From Phoronis australis (taxonomy: Eukaryota; Phoronida; Phoronidae): a DNA stretch of 64,000 nucleotides. Location of the stretch: NCBI GenBank assembly GCA_002633005.1, contig NMRA01000515.1, forward strand, positions 128,442 to 192,441, read 5' to 3'. The notes under the pieces are model-generated. The model was given only the letters and a program-made list of their open reading frames with translations, did no database searches and had not been told where the DNA came from. Positions 25,101-34,291 of the stretch are shown one piece after another. Position numbers and translations under genes: made by a program. The first letter of the stretch is position 1. Every line of letters starts with the position of its first letter.

Positions 25101-28100
25101 AACTTGAAACTTAGATGTTGCTTTATTTATTGCTGTATAGTTATGTTAAGTTATTGTTATAAATAATCATGTAATGCACAGTAATGGTCTCCCAAATCCA
25201 AAAATATGGTTTTGAAAAATGCCAATTGCCCATGACTGCAATGCAAACGGTGAGCTTCTAGGCGTATTTATTATTACCATGAAAATGGCGGCCATTAGAT
25301 GGCTCAGAATGTGTTGAATGCGTCCGAAAATGGAAAGGTTCTGTCGTCTCCCAAACAGAAAGCTATTTTGTTAAATTTCATGAAAATCTTGGGCTACGAA
25401 GACAACTTGCCATCTGTTGTTCAGTTAATAGGAAAGCTTCCAAAAGATGTTGCAAAGGGGCTTAGGAGATACAACCGAAGATGCATCAAACGTCGCTAGA
25501 GTAGGGTGGCACTGAATCGTCAAAGCGATGAAAAAGTGCTAAATTTCATGAAAATTAATCAATTGAAAGAACTTTGAAAAGTACAGAGGCAACCATGAAA
25601 AACTAAAATTGCCAAGAGGCAGCACAGCGGTAGTCGATCAGTCTGAAATTGGTGGTCATCTGTCATCAGCTTCATAGGAACATATAAAATCCTGCATGTG
25701 TTTAGGATATACAACAGTGGATGCCCAGACAGAGATGACGGCAATATGCACACACTTATAAATATTTGAGCACATTAAAAAGGAGAAGTCTGCAGTAACA
25801 GCAATAGACCAGCCTTAGGCCACCAAAAACAACTAGTGAATCACCACTTTCTACTATATGATTGACCTCAAGCTTACACAGATGAGCAGTGATTTTCAGG
25901 CTGTAGAAAAAGCTAACAATTTAGTAATACTTGATACCATGCCGCCAGGAGTCATCTTTAAAGTGCTATACACACGCTGACTTACCCTAGAACATGTTAA
26001 TCCTGGAACAAGTTGTCGCTTGGTTTGAGTGCTGACTGGATGCTATTTAAACTTTGTCTAGCACAATTAACCCCACTATTGACAACTTACTTCACATTAT
26101 CATGGTCGGGTAACTTGTTCTAGGGTATCTTAGCCACTTCTAATTCCTGTGTGGTTGCAAACCTGGGGCAAGGCAGAAATAATTATCAGGTACCGTTACA
26201 TATAGACTGGTTTTCTTTAGCGCGCTGTCCTCGCATTAGGTGTTCATTGTCACGGACAGAGTGACAACTTCTGCCTTACCCTGGTTATTGGATATATGCG
26301 TGTGTGTGCGTGCGTGCGTGTGGACACTTCACTTGTTCAAGGGTAGGCTGTGTGTGGATGGGACTTTAGTAAGTACCAGTTCCATAGCAACAAGTTGTCA
26401 AAATAAACAGTTAGTTTTTGACAGTTGGCAGAAGTAGTCGCTTTATTATGCACCCACATATTTATATGTGGACGCATTATGCCGTCATCTCCGTCCGTCC
26501 GGGCGTCCGTCTGGCTTCCGGCGTCTGCTGCTCTATCTCCAAAACCCTTTGACATACGTTCATGAAATTTGGCACATATGTTCCACTCATGAATGGGACG
26601 GCATGAGCGAACTATCGGACGGATCAGACTACCGGTGTGCCCCCTAGTGGCAATTTTAGTTTTTTACGCTTACCTTTGTATCTTCAAATGTCCTGAACGG
26701 ATTTTCGTGAAATTTGGTATGTAGGCACCTATTTGTGAGATAACGCTATCCTCCCGTCTTCAGATGAATTCAACATAGTTTGCGCCACCTAGTGGCCATT
26801 TTTAGTGTTTTCGAGTCTGTTTTTGTGCGTCCACCCCTCTATCAACCAAACCGCTCAAAGGATGATTGTTAAAATTGGCATGTATGTGCTTACTCTAAAG
26901 AAGACAGCTGACAATGATTTTCAGACGATTTGGACTACTGTGGCGCCTCCTAGTGGCAGTTTTGTTTTTTTTGCGCCTATGGCTGTATCTCCTAAACCAT
27001 TTGCAGGATCTTAACGAAATTTAATAAGTATATTTACACGATGTTAACAACAGACGATGACGACTTTTGGACCGATCCGCCTACCAGTGTGCCCCCTAGT
27101 GGCAATTTAATTTTTTTACGTTTACCTCTGTATCTTCACAAGTCCTTAACGGATTTTCATGAAATTTGGTATGTAGGCACCTATTAGCGCGGTGGTGCTA
27201 TCCTCTTGTCTTCGGATGGGTTCGATCTAGTTTGCGACACCCAGTGGCCATTTTTACTGTTTTTGAGTCTGTTTTTTGGCGTCCACCCCTCTATCAACCA
27301 AACCGCTCTAAGTATGATTGTGAAAATTGGCATGTATGTTCTTACTATGAAGAGGACGGTTGACGCTGAATTTCCCATGACTTTGATTACTGTGGCGCCT
27401 CCTAGTGGCAGTTTTTTTTGCGCCCATGGCTGTATCTCCCAAACCGTTTGCAGGATCTTTACTAAATTTAGCAAGTGTATTTATGTGCTGTTGACAACGG
27501 ACGATGACGACTTTAGGATGATTCTGACTACCGGTATGCCTCTAGTGGCAATTTAAGTATTTTACATTGACCTCTGTATTTTCACAGGTCTTCAGGTGTA
27601 TACTTTGTGTTACTTCGTGACTATGAAGGAAAAGTTCCAAGTAGAAATTTGTTTCTGGCATTCTAATGCTGTGCTAATCTCGTATGTTGATAAATTTGTT
27701 TTTTAATTCTATGTTTCTGTGGTGCTTTAAGCAACTGATGTATAGGATGTGCTTGTATTATGAAGATCACTCATATTTTGCCCCTAGCCTATTGAGGAGA
27801 CAATGACCATGCCTTTCCATTTTGCAAAGTACAGCATACTACATATATGCCCTCTACTGGCCACTTTATGGTACCAATAAACAACCCTAGAAGGATACCG
27901 TATACGGTGCAATTGTGGGCGCATTTCAATGCTCCTCGTCGCTGTTGTATGTTGAGCAAACATCTTTCTGTCTCTGAAGTTGAGAAAAACCACAGCCAGC
28001 CAGTGTGTTATATGCACTAATAATATGACTTCACTACAGGGGTTGGAAGCCAACTCTCACAATGCACTGCAAACACTGTTATTATTATGTAGGAAGACCC

Positions 28101-31043
28101 TACTGTAGTGTAGCGTTATAAGGATACACAGAACCTGAACTCTGACCACATTCACAAAATCTTACCATAGGCAATTTCTGAACACGTGACCAAAATTTTT
28201 GATCACTTGCTTTAAAAATTTTCTTTGGAAAGAGTGTCCGAGTTCAGGTTCTGTGGCAAGGTTTGTGTGTGTTCAAGAGTGTTCGTGGAGTTTGGCAAGG
28301 GTGCACGACCCTGGTAAGAGTTGGTTACCAATCCCTGAGTATTTTAAACTAAGACGTACAACATTTGAGACGTTAAGCATGTGCATGGAAGAGGCAAAAC
28401 CAAGAGTTCAGCAGGAATGCACAGTTTGCAGTGTTGTCATCCCAGTGGTGACTATGAGACACTACATGAAATTTAGTAATCCCAAGTTGCTTCAATATAA
28501 TATGAAATTTACAACATTTGAACCTAAAGGCATTAATCATGTAGACCAAATCTTGTAAATATACATAATAAACAGATCTATGTATTCTTTTTATTGACAT
28601 GTTTTTAAACAATTATGTTACCTAAACATAAAAAGCATTTTTTTTATAACAAAAGCCATTTTAGACCCATTTGAACTTGAATTTTGTCTCTGGAGACATG
28701 ACAAAAGGCAATTTCTTTAGGAAAAAATGTATTGATACTACATTTCGCACCATTTCACTGGCTAAAACATACAAATCGAATGATGCCTTTTGCTATGAAT
28801 TATAAAATGGTCGCATGATATTCCTTGTCATTCCCATTACCAACTCAAGTCACAGTGCCATTTTGGAATTTGCAATTTCAATGTGAGTTTTTTTAAGACA
28901 ATGATAATATCGATGTTCTAGTTTTGGTTTGTAACGGAAATGGAATCCTAATACGACAAAGAATACTATGAGACTGATTTTATGAGAGTAAAAAGGCCTT
29001 ACTTGATTTTTGTAAGCCTGAGGGTGAAATGCAACTTTAACTGACTAATTTCAAAATTATCATCACCAGCAAATTAAGGCCTTATTCTATTGGTTTAAAG
29101 GGCAGAAATTTGAAATGTTTATTTGGACAAGAAACAAAATGTCAACAACTAAAGCTTACTCCCCTCGTTACAACTGCTGTTTCCTCTTTTATTTTCTTTA
29201 GTTTCAGCCAACAACAATTTTCAAATCCAGATATCAAATGAATCTCGCCATATATAAGCATTCATGCAGACTTTTGTCATCAGGACTCCTGTACAAATTA
29301 TCTACCATGCTGAATATATTAACCAAGACGAACAAGTCTATTCTCATTGATAGAATTACTGGTCTGCAAGTGAATTAAATTTACATCCTTTTCATTACTT
29401 TTTGTAGTATTTTTTCGCACTTTAACCCAATGTTTCACAAGCAATTTAATTCTATAAGCCAAACAATAGTTGCTACTTGCTAGACCCGAGTTTGGTGACT
29501 AAAATTCAAATAACAAGTCTCAATTTTGGGTAGATTGTACATCAAAATGAATCAATTTACATTAAGTGAAGAGTAACGGTAGATAAACTGATTTCATTAA
29601 AATTTGGGTACCAACATCCAAATAATCTATACCTAGTGCCCTAAAGGGAAGTTATGAGGAGACACAGAATTTTAAATAATGGTGGCTTCTATTTGCGTAT
29701 TCACTGATATTACTTACCATAGCTATAGTGTGTAATGTAATAAATGCATAATCTGTATACTATATTTTGATATTCATCAGGCAACGCATATCAAACCAGG
29801 CTTGGATCCAGATGTCAGTGTAGGGGATCCAGACCCCTACTATTCAATCACTTTCACTTCGTTGGAAAAGAGAAGTCACAGTCACTCTATTTGTCCGACA
29901 CCCCTGGACAAAATCCTGAATTCAAAAGCTGTTGGCTTACAGGAGGTCTATGACATCCCTGGGTACTACATATGGAAGAGGTCTCCGAGAAGTACTGGAC
30001 CTGCAGCTTGCCAATGAATGGGTGTCTTATCTGACGAAATTTATCCATACCCATGAAATGGAGTCTTTCTGACATAATTCCCTACACAAGTATGGATTTC
30101 CAATTTCATTTCCAGCAAAAGGGTTCAATTTGAAAGTTGGATAGTCAGAAACCATTACTTTTTCTAGCAACACCAGATACCAAATAAATCTAGTTCATTG
30201 ATGAGCATTCCTGTGCTCTTTAAAGTCTGGCATCAGGAAAGATTTACTAAAACCATTAACGGAAAGCAGAGAACCGGACACATCTACTTTGGCTAATTTT
30301 TATTGTATTTCTTCCCATAAAAATGATCCTAGCAATTTCAAAAGCCAACAGTTTGAAAAATCACCTTTTAAGTACATCAATATCAATTTATTTTAGTATT
30401 TTTTTGCTGTAAAGCTATCACTAATGTGGTAATGATCTACTTCAATTGAACAGCAGGATCTTGGATTACGGTACAAAATCCATAAAAAACAGACTCTTAC
30501 AAAAACGGGAAGTGCACAAATCTCTAATGCAGGCTAAACAGGTTAAAAATAAAAATCAGTTGGTAAAGTAGGTAACACGTAGCCCCTCAGTTGATTGGTT
30601 ACTGGGGCTATACAGGACTCCCCATACGTCTCTGTGACAATTTCATCTTGTGTATTTTAAACGGGCGGGAGCTAGGCCAAATCCGTTTGACAAAAATAGA
30701 TTTTACAGACATAAAATTGTTTTAAAGAAGCGCTTACTTTCTTCAGCCATTGTTTCTGGTTCTCTTCATATGAACAATGCATCTACGAGAATTAACAAAG
30801 CTTTGGCAAAGAACTCCAACTCCATTTTTGATCACGGTTAACTTTTTTTAACTGTATACGATAATCACAAAGTATTTCAATTTGCTTCACAGGATTTAAG
30901 CCATAAAAAGTGCACCCCATGTGCTGGTGGCTGACGTACACTTGCAAAAAGTGGCATCTGAAGATGTCCACATGGATTTGTGTCCCTTTCACTTTTTGTT
31001 TGTGAACTGGCATGATTTCACGAAACTTACTCAAAATGGCACC
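15862..31043 (-). CDS. UPA-like / death-domain protein (PIDD- or UNC5-like), eight supported exons
   Basis: Multi-exon minus-strand gene. Exons in transcript order: 30843-31043, 24876-25034, 24048-24140, 23355-23612, 19936-20106, 19469-19622, 18418-18467, 15862-16191. All joins keep one open frame (471 residues to the stop), and each intron is GT-AG. Residues 1-67 (GAILSKF... to ...IQLKK) and the next about 170 residues resemble the end of a ZU5 domain followed by a UPA domain as in PIDD1. Residues from about 195 to 305 form a death domain. The tail is Pro/Ser/Asp-rich with a PPxY motif. Death domains assemble signalling complexes by homotypic contact, so an adaptor or scaffold in apoptosis or NF-kappa-B signalling is likely. 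The true N terminus is uncertain: a candidate first exon lies at 32217-32237. The death domain is fairly sure; the UPA call is by eye and weaker. It is divergent from the kinase-MBL gene starting at 32990. Confidence 0.7.
17441..17584. repeat. 12-bp tandem repeat, 12 copies
   Basis: Twelve consecutive copies of ATGGTCCTACAT (variants AAGGTCCTACAT, one CTTC and one CCGC substitution), exactly 144 bp. It is open in all plus frames because 12 is a multiple of three, with no stop in the unit. It lies in an intron of the minus-strand gene, so it is not coding in that gene. Confidence 0.9.
18162..18322. repeat. Hairpin MITE-like element (161 bp)
   Basis: Terminal inverted repeats GTAACGGAAAGTCACCTGT (18162-18180) and AAAGGTGACTTTCCATTAC (18304-18322) match at 16 of 19 positions or so. 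An inner pair also matches: GTTTTTGAAGCCACTAGC on the left and AGTTACTGGCTTCAAAAAC on the right. It is intronic and non-coding, consistent with a small foldback transposon. Confidence 0.8.
18418..18467 (-). CDS. Short basic exon after the death domain
   Basis: Fifty-nucleotide exon bounded by a TTCCAG acceptor and a GTTGGA donor (weak). It completes a split Val codon, then reads PKRRGMGKAQSLDDHK, a basic patch that could act as a nuclear localisation or membrane-contact signal (inference). Phases agree with both neighbours, which is the main support. Confidence 0.6.
18468..19468 (-). other. Intron of the death-domain gene
   Basis: Non-coding, no repeat recognised. Confidence 0.5.
19469..19622 (-). 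CDS. Death domain, C-terminal half
   Basis: The exon opens after an ATTTTAG acceptor and closes at a GTACGT donor. It encodes helices of a death domain: FDKSDSPSKAIVLDM, where the SPxxxxxxM/W pattern matches helix 3-4 of the family, then AKRQFSEVILILEQMDRID, which matches the conserved 'vgtLleaLe.igR.Dv' helix 5-6 signature, ending QDLERHAR. Together with the preceding exon this gives a domain of about the usual 85-95 residues. Partners would be other death-domain proteins (family knowledge). Confidence 0.75.
19936..20106 (-). CDS. Death domain, N-terminal half, with linker
   Basis: 57-codon exon between a CGCAG acceptor and a GTAAGT donor, phase 0 at both ends. The first half (KQRPTNYEAYPMWPQ) is a linker. 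The second half (MRDYLIRGLERPT, then NHLSFARKLNYSQNDV) fits helices 1-2 of a death domain, including the 'W..LA.kLg.s..di' pattern in which the usual Trp position is taken by His/Leu. The frame continues directly into the exon at 19622. Confidence 0.7.
20401..22185. repeat. Tandem duplication of 0.8 kb split by a single N
   Basis: Segment 20401-21210 recurs at 21212-22185 with very few differences; position 21211 is an N. The second copy is longer because an 80-bp piece (AGTCTAATCTATGGGCCAGT...) starting at 21261 is repeated at 21338 and 21418. The high identity and the N at the join suggest an assembly artefact, such as merged haplotypes or collapsed reads, more than an ancient duplication. 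It lies wholly in the intron between 20106 and 23355 of the minus-strand gene. Confidence 0.85.
22384..22510. repeat. Hairpin MITE-like element (127 bp)
   Basis: Inverted repeat from GTACC at 22384 to GGTAC at 22510. The left arm contains CATAGATGAATTAATATCCC and CATTATTCCA. The right arm contains GGAATAATGTGAAGTGGGAC and TTCATCTACG. The loop is a few bases around TTGACCAAAGGTCAA, itself a palindrome. Non-coding. Confidence 0.8.
23355..23612 (-). CDS. UPA-like region exon (86 codons)
   Basis: Phase-0 exon bounded by a GCTCCAG acceptor and a GTAGAT donor. It encodes AGLSEPGTLAIKFGKLNHETQ... and later YYTKCARVEFFKEFRDR and GDCLFRLCYVKDNNG. Alternating beta-type segments (LAIKFGKL, ARVEFF, CLFRLCYV) fit an all-beta module following the ZU5-like part. 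By eye I align it with the later part of the PIDD1 UPA domain. No catalytic motif is seen. Confidence 0.6.
24048..24140 (-). CDS. UPA-like region exon (31 codons)
   Basis: Phase-0 exon between a TTTGCAG acceptor and a GTAAAT donor. It encodes IDKNLVVKDGCLLILLNPPT followed by a short helical segment. The 'v..G.L.lllnp...k' pattern resembles the PIDD1 UPA strand 'EGRICFVFYS'. It joins the 53-codon exon upstream and the 86-codon exon downstream without changing frame. Confidence 0.6.
24876..25034 (-). CDS. UPA-like region exon (53 codons), helical and basic
   Basis: Phase-0 exon between a TTTTAG acceptor and a GTAAGC donor. It reads EDEFCNHLKKIGYEAPHL, then a Lys-rich stretch (HEIKKKRFKGNDK), then a leucine-rich helix (LMETTKLLEKLNK). 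The start resembles the helix that opens the UPA fold in PIDD1-like proteins. Confidence 0.6.
25250..25790 (-). repeat. CTAGTGGC-box repeat, partial reverse copy
   Basis: Diverged monomers of the family at 4790-6012: blocks such as AAATTTCATGAAAATC and AAACTAAAATTGCCAAGAGG recur. It ends in the terminal segment GATGCCCAGACAGAGATGAC and a degraded hairpin near 25750-25775 in the same order as 5936-6012. An open frame at 25299-25499 lies in the repeat and is not taken as a gene. Confidence 0.65.
25971..26359 (+). repeat. TIR element copy 3 (about 390 bp)
   Basis: The left end contains ACTTACCCTAGAACATGTTA and the right end ACTTGTTCAAGGGTAGGCTG, giving terminal inverted repeats like those of the copy at 14143-14537. 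The interior carries a GTGTGCGTGCGTGCGTG tract near 26300. It sits in the largest intron of the minus-strand gene. Confidence 0.75.
26440..27600 (+). repeat. CTAGTGGC-box monomer repeat, best-preserved copy
   Basis: CTAGTGGC (or CCAGTGGC) boxes start near 26644, 26789, 26949, 27096, 27240, 27401 and 27541: a monomer of about 150 bp and a higher-order unit of about 452 bp made of three monomer types. Typical monomer content is CTAGTGGCAATTTTAG, a T-run, a 'CTGTATCTTC..AAA' block, then GAAATTTGGTATGTAGGC. The array is preceded by the hairpin CCACATATTTATATGTGG (about 26454-26471) and a CCGTCCGTCCGGGCGTCCG stretch. No protein coding is evident. Confidence 0.8.
27601..30842 (-). other. Intron of the death-domain gene; possible gene relic near 29.8-30.1 kb
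   Basis: Mostly featureless AT-rich intron. Around 29796-30075 the plus strand carries protein-like text in two frames: DPDVSVGDPDPYYSITF in one, then TTYGRGLREVLDLQLANEWV in the next. A frameshifted relic of a retrocopy or transposon protein is possible, but I do not recognise it. Confidence 0.4.
30843..31043 (-). CDS. First well-supported exon: ZU5-end / UPA-start region
   Basis: 67-codon open exon after a CTTACCTTCACAG acceptor, closing at a weak GTTAAC donor that keeps phase 0 with the next exon. It encodes GAILSKFREIMPVHKQKV, then FLQVYVSHQHMGCTFYGLNP, then IEILCDYRIQLKK. The 'v.V.H....tfyGl' pattern recalls the end of ZU5 domains (PIDD1 'VQVTHFSWYWL'). The text upstream in the same frame (VEVHLSLPSQ) also looks ZU5-like and could be coding if an earlier acceptor is used. 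Confidence 0.55.
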
Positions 31044-31246
31044 CTGTGAAGGTAAGCTCAAGTGAACCTCGACAGATTTTCATGTATAATGTTCAAATTA
31101 TGTTGAATAAATTGTCTCCAATCATGTTATGTGTTAATTATAACTCACTGCGTATATATGCGTTTTTCATTCCTGTCCATATGTTCTCTGTAGCATTTTG
31201 AAATGTATATAACTTTTAGGCACATCTTTCAGGAACATAACCTTAC

Positions 31247-31311
31247 CAAAGGGTGACTTCTTCATGGAAGATCCCAACAAATGGGCTCCTTTTTCCAAGT
31301 CCACCCTTAAA
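31247..31311 (-). CDS. Candidate upstream exon of the death-domain gene
   Basis: Sixty-five open nucleotides between an acceptor (GCACCCAG) and a strong donor (GTAAGG). In one frame it reads KGGLGKRSPFVGIFHEEVTL, which could be the middle of a ZU5 domain. It joins in frame to the exon at 31043 only if that exon uses a slightly earlier acceptor, so I hold it as a candidate. Confidence 0.25.
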
Positions 31312-32216
31312 CTGGGTGCTTTATGCTAATTTTCTAGTGGCATTAGTCACTTACAGGGGTCCTGAATTTTGTGAACTAGTTTGATGCCTATTGCTCAGAG
31401 CACAAAACTGGTTCTCAGAATGCAAGACCCTTTGATGTGACCATCACCTTTCCAGCTGCACAAACCCCGCTTCCCATCAAAATAGTTCAATAGCCTACTA
31501 CAGCACTGAAAAAGTGGGGCTGTAGGCCCCCCCCCCTCCTCCCCCCATGTGCTGCACCGCCCATGTATAATTAGTATGGCCCCAAAGGGAGTCTGTTGTG
31601 TATTGACAGCACTGCAGGTGGTTTTCATTACAGTCCCTTCTCGTATAATTAGTTCTCCAAATGAATACCCATATGTATTTTATATTTTACTTCTCATCTC
31701 TATTGTTAATTGTTTTACTCCTTCTACGAACACAACAGAGGCATCCGCATCGTCTAAACTTCACAGTCAGAAAATACATTTCATGACAAAACCTGCGTTC
31801 AAAGTATGCACAGGCAAATAATGGTCACTGAATTCTAGTAAACACCCTTCGATCGAAGTTACGGCCAAGGCAAATGACGCACTTTTAGTTTTACTAGATC
31901 ATTCTAAGCCTAAGCCCTAAGAAAACTTCTGAATTGCTAATTAATAACTCAATCGGCCAAGCCACGTAAGACGCGTGAGTGAAGTTCTCTAGTTTTAGGT
32001 TTCGTCTCAAATTCCTATATACCTTCTTCATAACTTACTCAGAATGCGCAACTGAAAAAGCACAAGCATGGCCAGAACTAGGTGAGAAGCACAGCGTGAG
32101 AGATGCCGCTGCCATGATTGCTGGGAACAGAAGCAGGTAGATTCGCACCCTGAAGAGTCGCTACTCACTGTTTCTTGAATTAGTAACTTGTTTGGAGCTC
32201 GGCGTCTCATTCCTAC

Positions 32217-32237
32217 CTTTTCCATTGCCACGTCCAT
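32217..32237 (-). CDS. Candidate start exon of the death-domain gene
   Basis: ATG at 32237 opens MDVAMEK and is followed by a donor GTAGGA, phase 0. The position, 35 bp from a kappa-B site and beside CCAAT boxes, fits a first coding exon. If right, the divergent start codons are about 750 bp apart. Support is positional only. Confidence 0.4.
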
Positions 32238-32989
32238 CTTAATAAAGACAACTAAACCAATGCTGCTAGTGGGAATTTCCCAATCGCGATTTTCCCGTCT
32301 CTATTCAATGACGTCCGGTCTCTCTCTCTTCAAATGACCTATTATTTTGTTCGATCAGCAAGTCACGTGCTCGGGCCGGAAAACTCAAGTTGGGGGAAAA
32401 CCATCGTCATCGTATAACACCTGGCTTTGTATATTTATCACGGTTATTGCGCGGGTTTGACTCATTAGATTTCAAAGAATTCCCTTAATAACTCGTGAGC
32501 TATGTTTTCACTTCTTTGCGATGTGTTTACTCAGAACTTGCACTTTGACCTCGTTTACTTCCTTGTAGTTGTATATCACATGTCGAGGATATCGGCCGGG
32601 GCTTACGGGACCGATTGCTGTACAGTCGAAGCTGTGCGCAAGAAGACGATAGCCGTGCTTTTTATAATATAACTCTTGAGTTAAAGGTTGAATTATTTAA
32701 AACAATCATCGATGACTAAGGAGTGTCTATTATACCATAAACCCAGTACATTCTCACTGTCTATGATCCAGTTGTTTTAAAAACATGCTAAGGGACCGTC
32801 AAATACACCCTGCAGTGCAGGATGTGCCGTTGCCGTTGCAGGCTGCACCCAAATAAACCGCAACGTCACCATTCGTTGTTGCTTTTGGGTGTGTCTGATT
32901 ACTTCTGCACTGAGTCAGACTTGTTAGTCGGATCTCTGCTGTGGCTATCAAGTAATAAAATACTGAATGGTTTCAGTTTCAGTTTGGCT
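32238..32989. promoter_or_regulatory. Shared divergent promoter region with 5' UTR
   Basis: Interval between the candidate minus-strand ATG (32237) and the plus-strand ATG (32990). It is richer in CpG than its surroundings and contains CCAAT boxes (32257-32261 and 32280-32284), a CACGTG E-box (32364-32369) and a kappa-B sequence. A TTTCAG acceptor just before 32983 suggests that the plus-strand ATG exon is preceded by a non-coding 5' UTR exon, so the plus transcript probably begins further left within this interval. Confidence 0.55.
32271..32281. promoter_or_regulatory. Palindromic kappa-B site
   Basis: GGGAATTTCCC matches the NF-kappa-B/Rel consensus GGGRNNYYCC on both strands and overlaps a CCAAT box. 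It lies in the divergent promoter of two death-fold genes. An 11-bp match can arise by chance in a 64 kb window, but its placement is apt. Confidence 0.5.
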
Positions 32990-34291
32990 ATGATGACTTC
33001 AACAGAACAGGTTCAGCTGGCTGCTTCCTTGGATCTTCTGCGAGCAGAGACTACCAATCGACACCTATGCTTGTTCCTTGGCGAGCAGCTGTCAGCAACA
33101 CCACAGAAAGATTTGAAAGGACTCATAGATCTTCTTAGAACCACGCCAACCACGGTATGATTAGTGGAAACTGTTTCATTTTCAGATTGATTTAATAGTT
33201 CTTGGCCAAGGTATTATTAAAATCTGCTAGTTCCAATTTGTTGGCTTATAATCTTCTTATTTGAAGCATCACCTAGAAAGAAGCTAAATGTTTTTCACAA
33301 TTAGAATATGATTATGTAAAATGGAAACCCTATACTAGTCTGTGGCATGATCTTATTGTGGAACAACATTGTTAATAGATCCAACAAGACCTTCTGTTAG
33401 AATTGATGTGTACCACAAGACCTTCAATGCTGTTGAAAAAGTTATTCTAATGCACTAAAAAACTTTAGCATGCATGTGGCCGACATATCACATACAGAAA
33501 CTGTGGTATGCTGTAGTATTCAGAGAGTAATGCTGAGACCTAAAATAGAGAAAAACAAGTTAATAGCATACAATTTATCTGATTTTATGATTGAAATATT
33601 TGAAATTAAATTGTCTGAAATATTTCTAATTGTCATAACTCTAGAATTTTTCTTGTAGAAATTTTTATACAGAATTCTGAAGATTTTCCCTATTATATAG
33701 GATAGTATAGGAGTAAATCCTATTAATGTAGGTATCTTATAGGAAAAAGTCCTGTAGAATTTTCTACAGGATCTCCTGCTGAAGGTCCATACTATGTTAA
33801 GTTCTGCACACAATGAGCAGGCTAACTGGCTGCAAACTGCATGGTACAAATTAGTCTGTATGTGAATGTCGGGTAAATGCAGCCTGTGTCAGAGAAATGA
33901 CATTGGTTTATTTGAAATTCATTTTTGCACAGAAAAATAGATTAAAGTCAATTGTCATTGCTATATCCAGTTGCCCATCATATTCATAATGTGGGTGCTA
34001 ATTGTTGTCATCTCTGTGTGAATGTCATACTTTATTCTTGTATTATAGTTCATTATAAAATTATTGAAAATTGTATTTTGTGCTATGCTTCCATTGGCAT
34101 TACAGGAGTTGGTTGATTTCATTGATCACCTAGAGGCTGAGAGTGGAGAGAGTGCTTATCACATACACCATGTTCTACGAAGCATTGGTTGCTTCCCTGT
34201 GATTCTGACTGTTTGTGTAGACCAGTTTATTGAACATTATCTCATCAGAGACAAGCATAAGGTGGACAAAATCAGACTGGATTATCTCACA
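32990..34291 (+). CDS. Exons 1-2: CARD-like death-fold domain
   Basis: Exon 1 (32990-33154, 55 codons) and exon 2 (34106-34291, 62 codons) join at phase 0. Helix-like segments in order include LAASLDLLRAETTNRHLCLF, DLKGLIDLLRTTP and ELVDFIDHLEAESGESAYHI, then HVLRSIG. The last two match the CARD pattern in which 'LLd.L..rg..ay..f...Lr..G' covers helices 4-6. Another death-fold class (DED or death domain) is possible because the helix-1 signature is weak. Residues after 90 (VDQFIEHYLIRDKHKVDKI) are helical and outside the usual CARD length. Such a domain would recruit the enzyme to a signalling complex. Confidence 0.55.

Noticed and set aside
25299-25499. 66-codon plus-strand frame beginning MAQNVLNASENG
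   Set aside because: It lies inside a copy of the CTAGTGGC-box repeat and matches sibling copies at 4.8-5.6 kb, so it is repeat sequence.
32822-32989. Upstream in-frame ATG for the fusion protein at 32822
   Set aside because: The intervening text is Cys/Arg- then Leu-rich without domain character, and a TTTCAG acceptor just before 32983 suggests that this stretch is spliced out.
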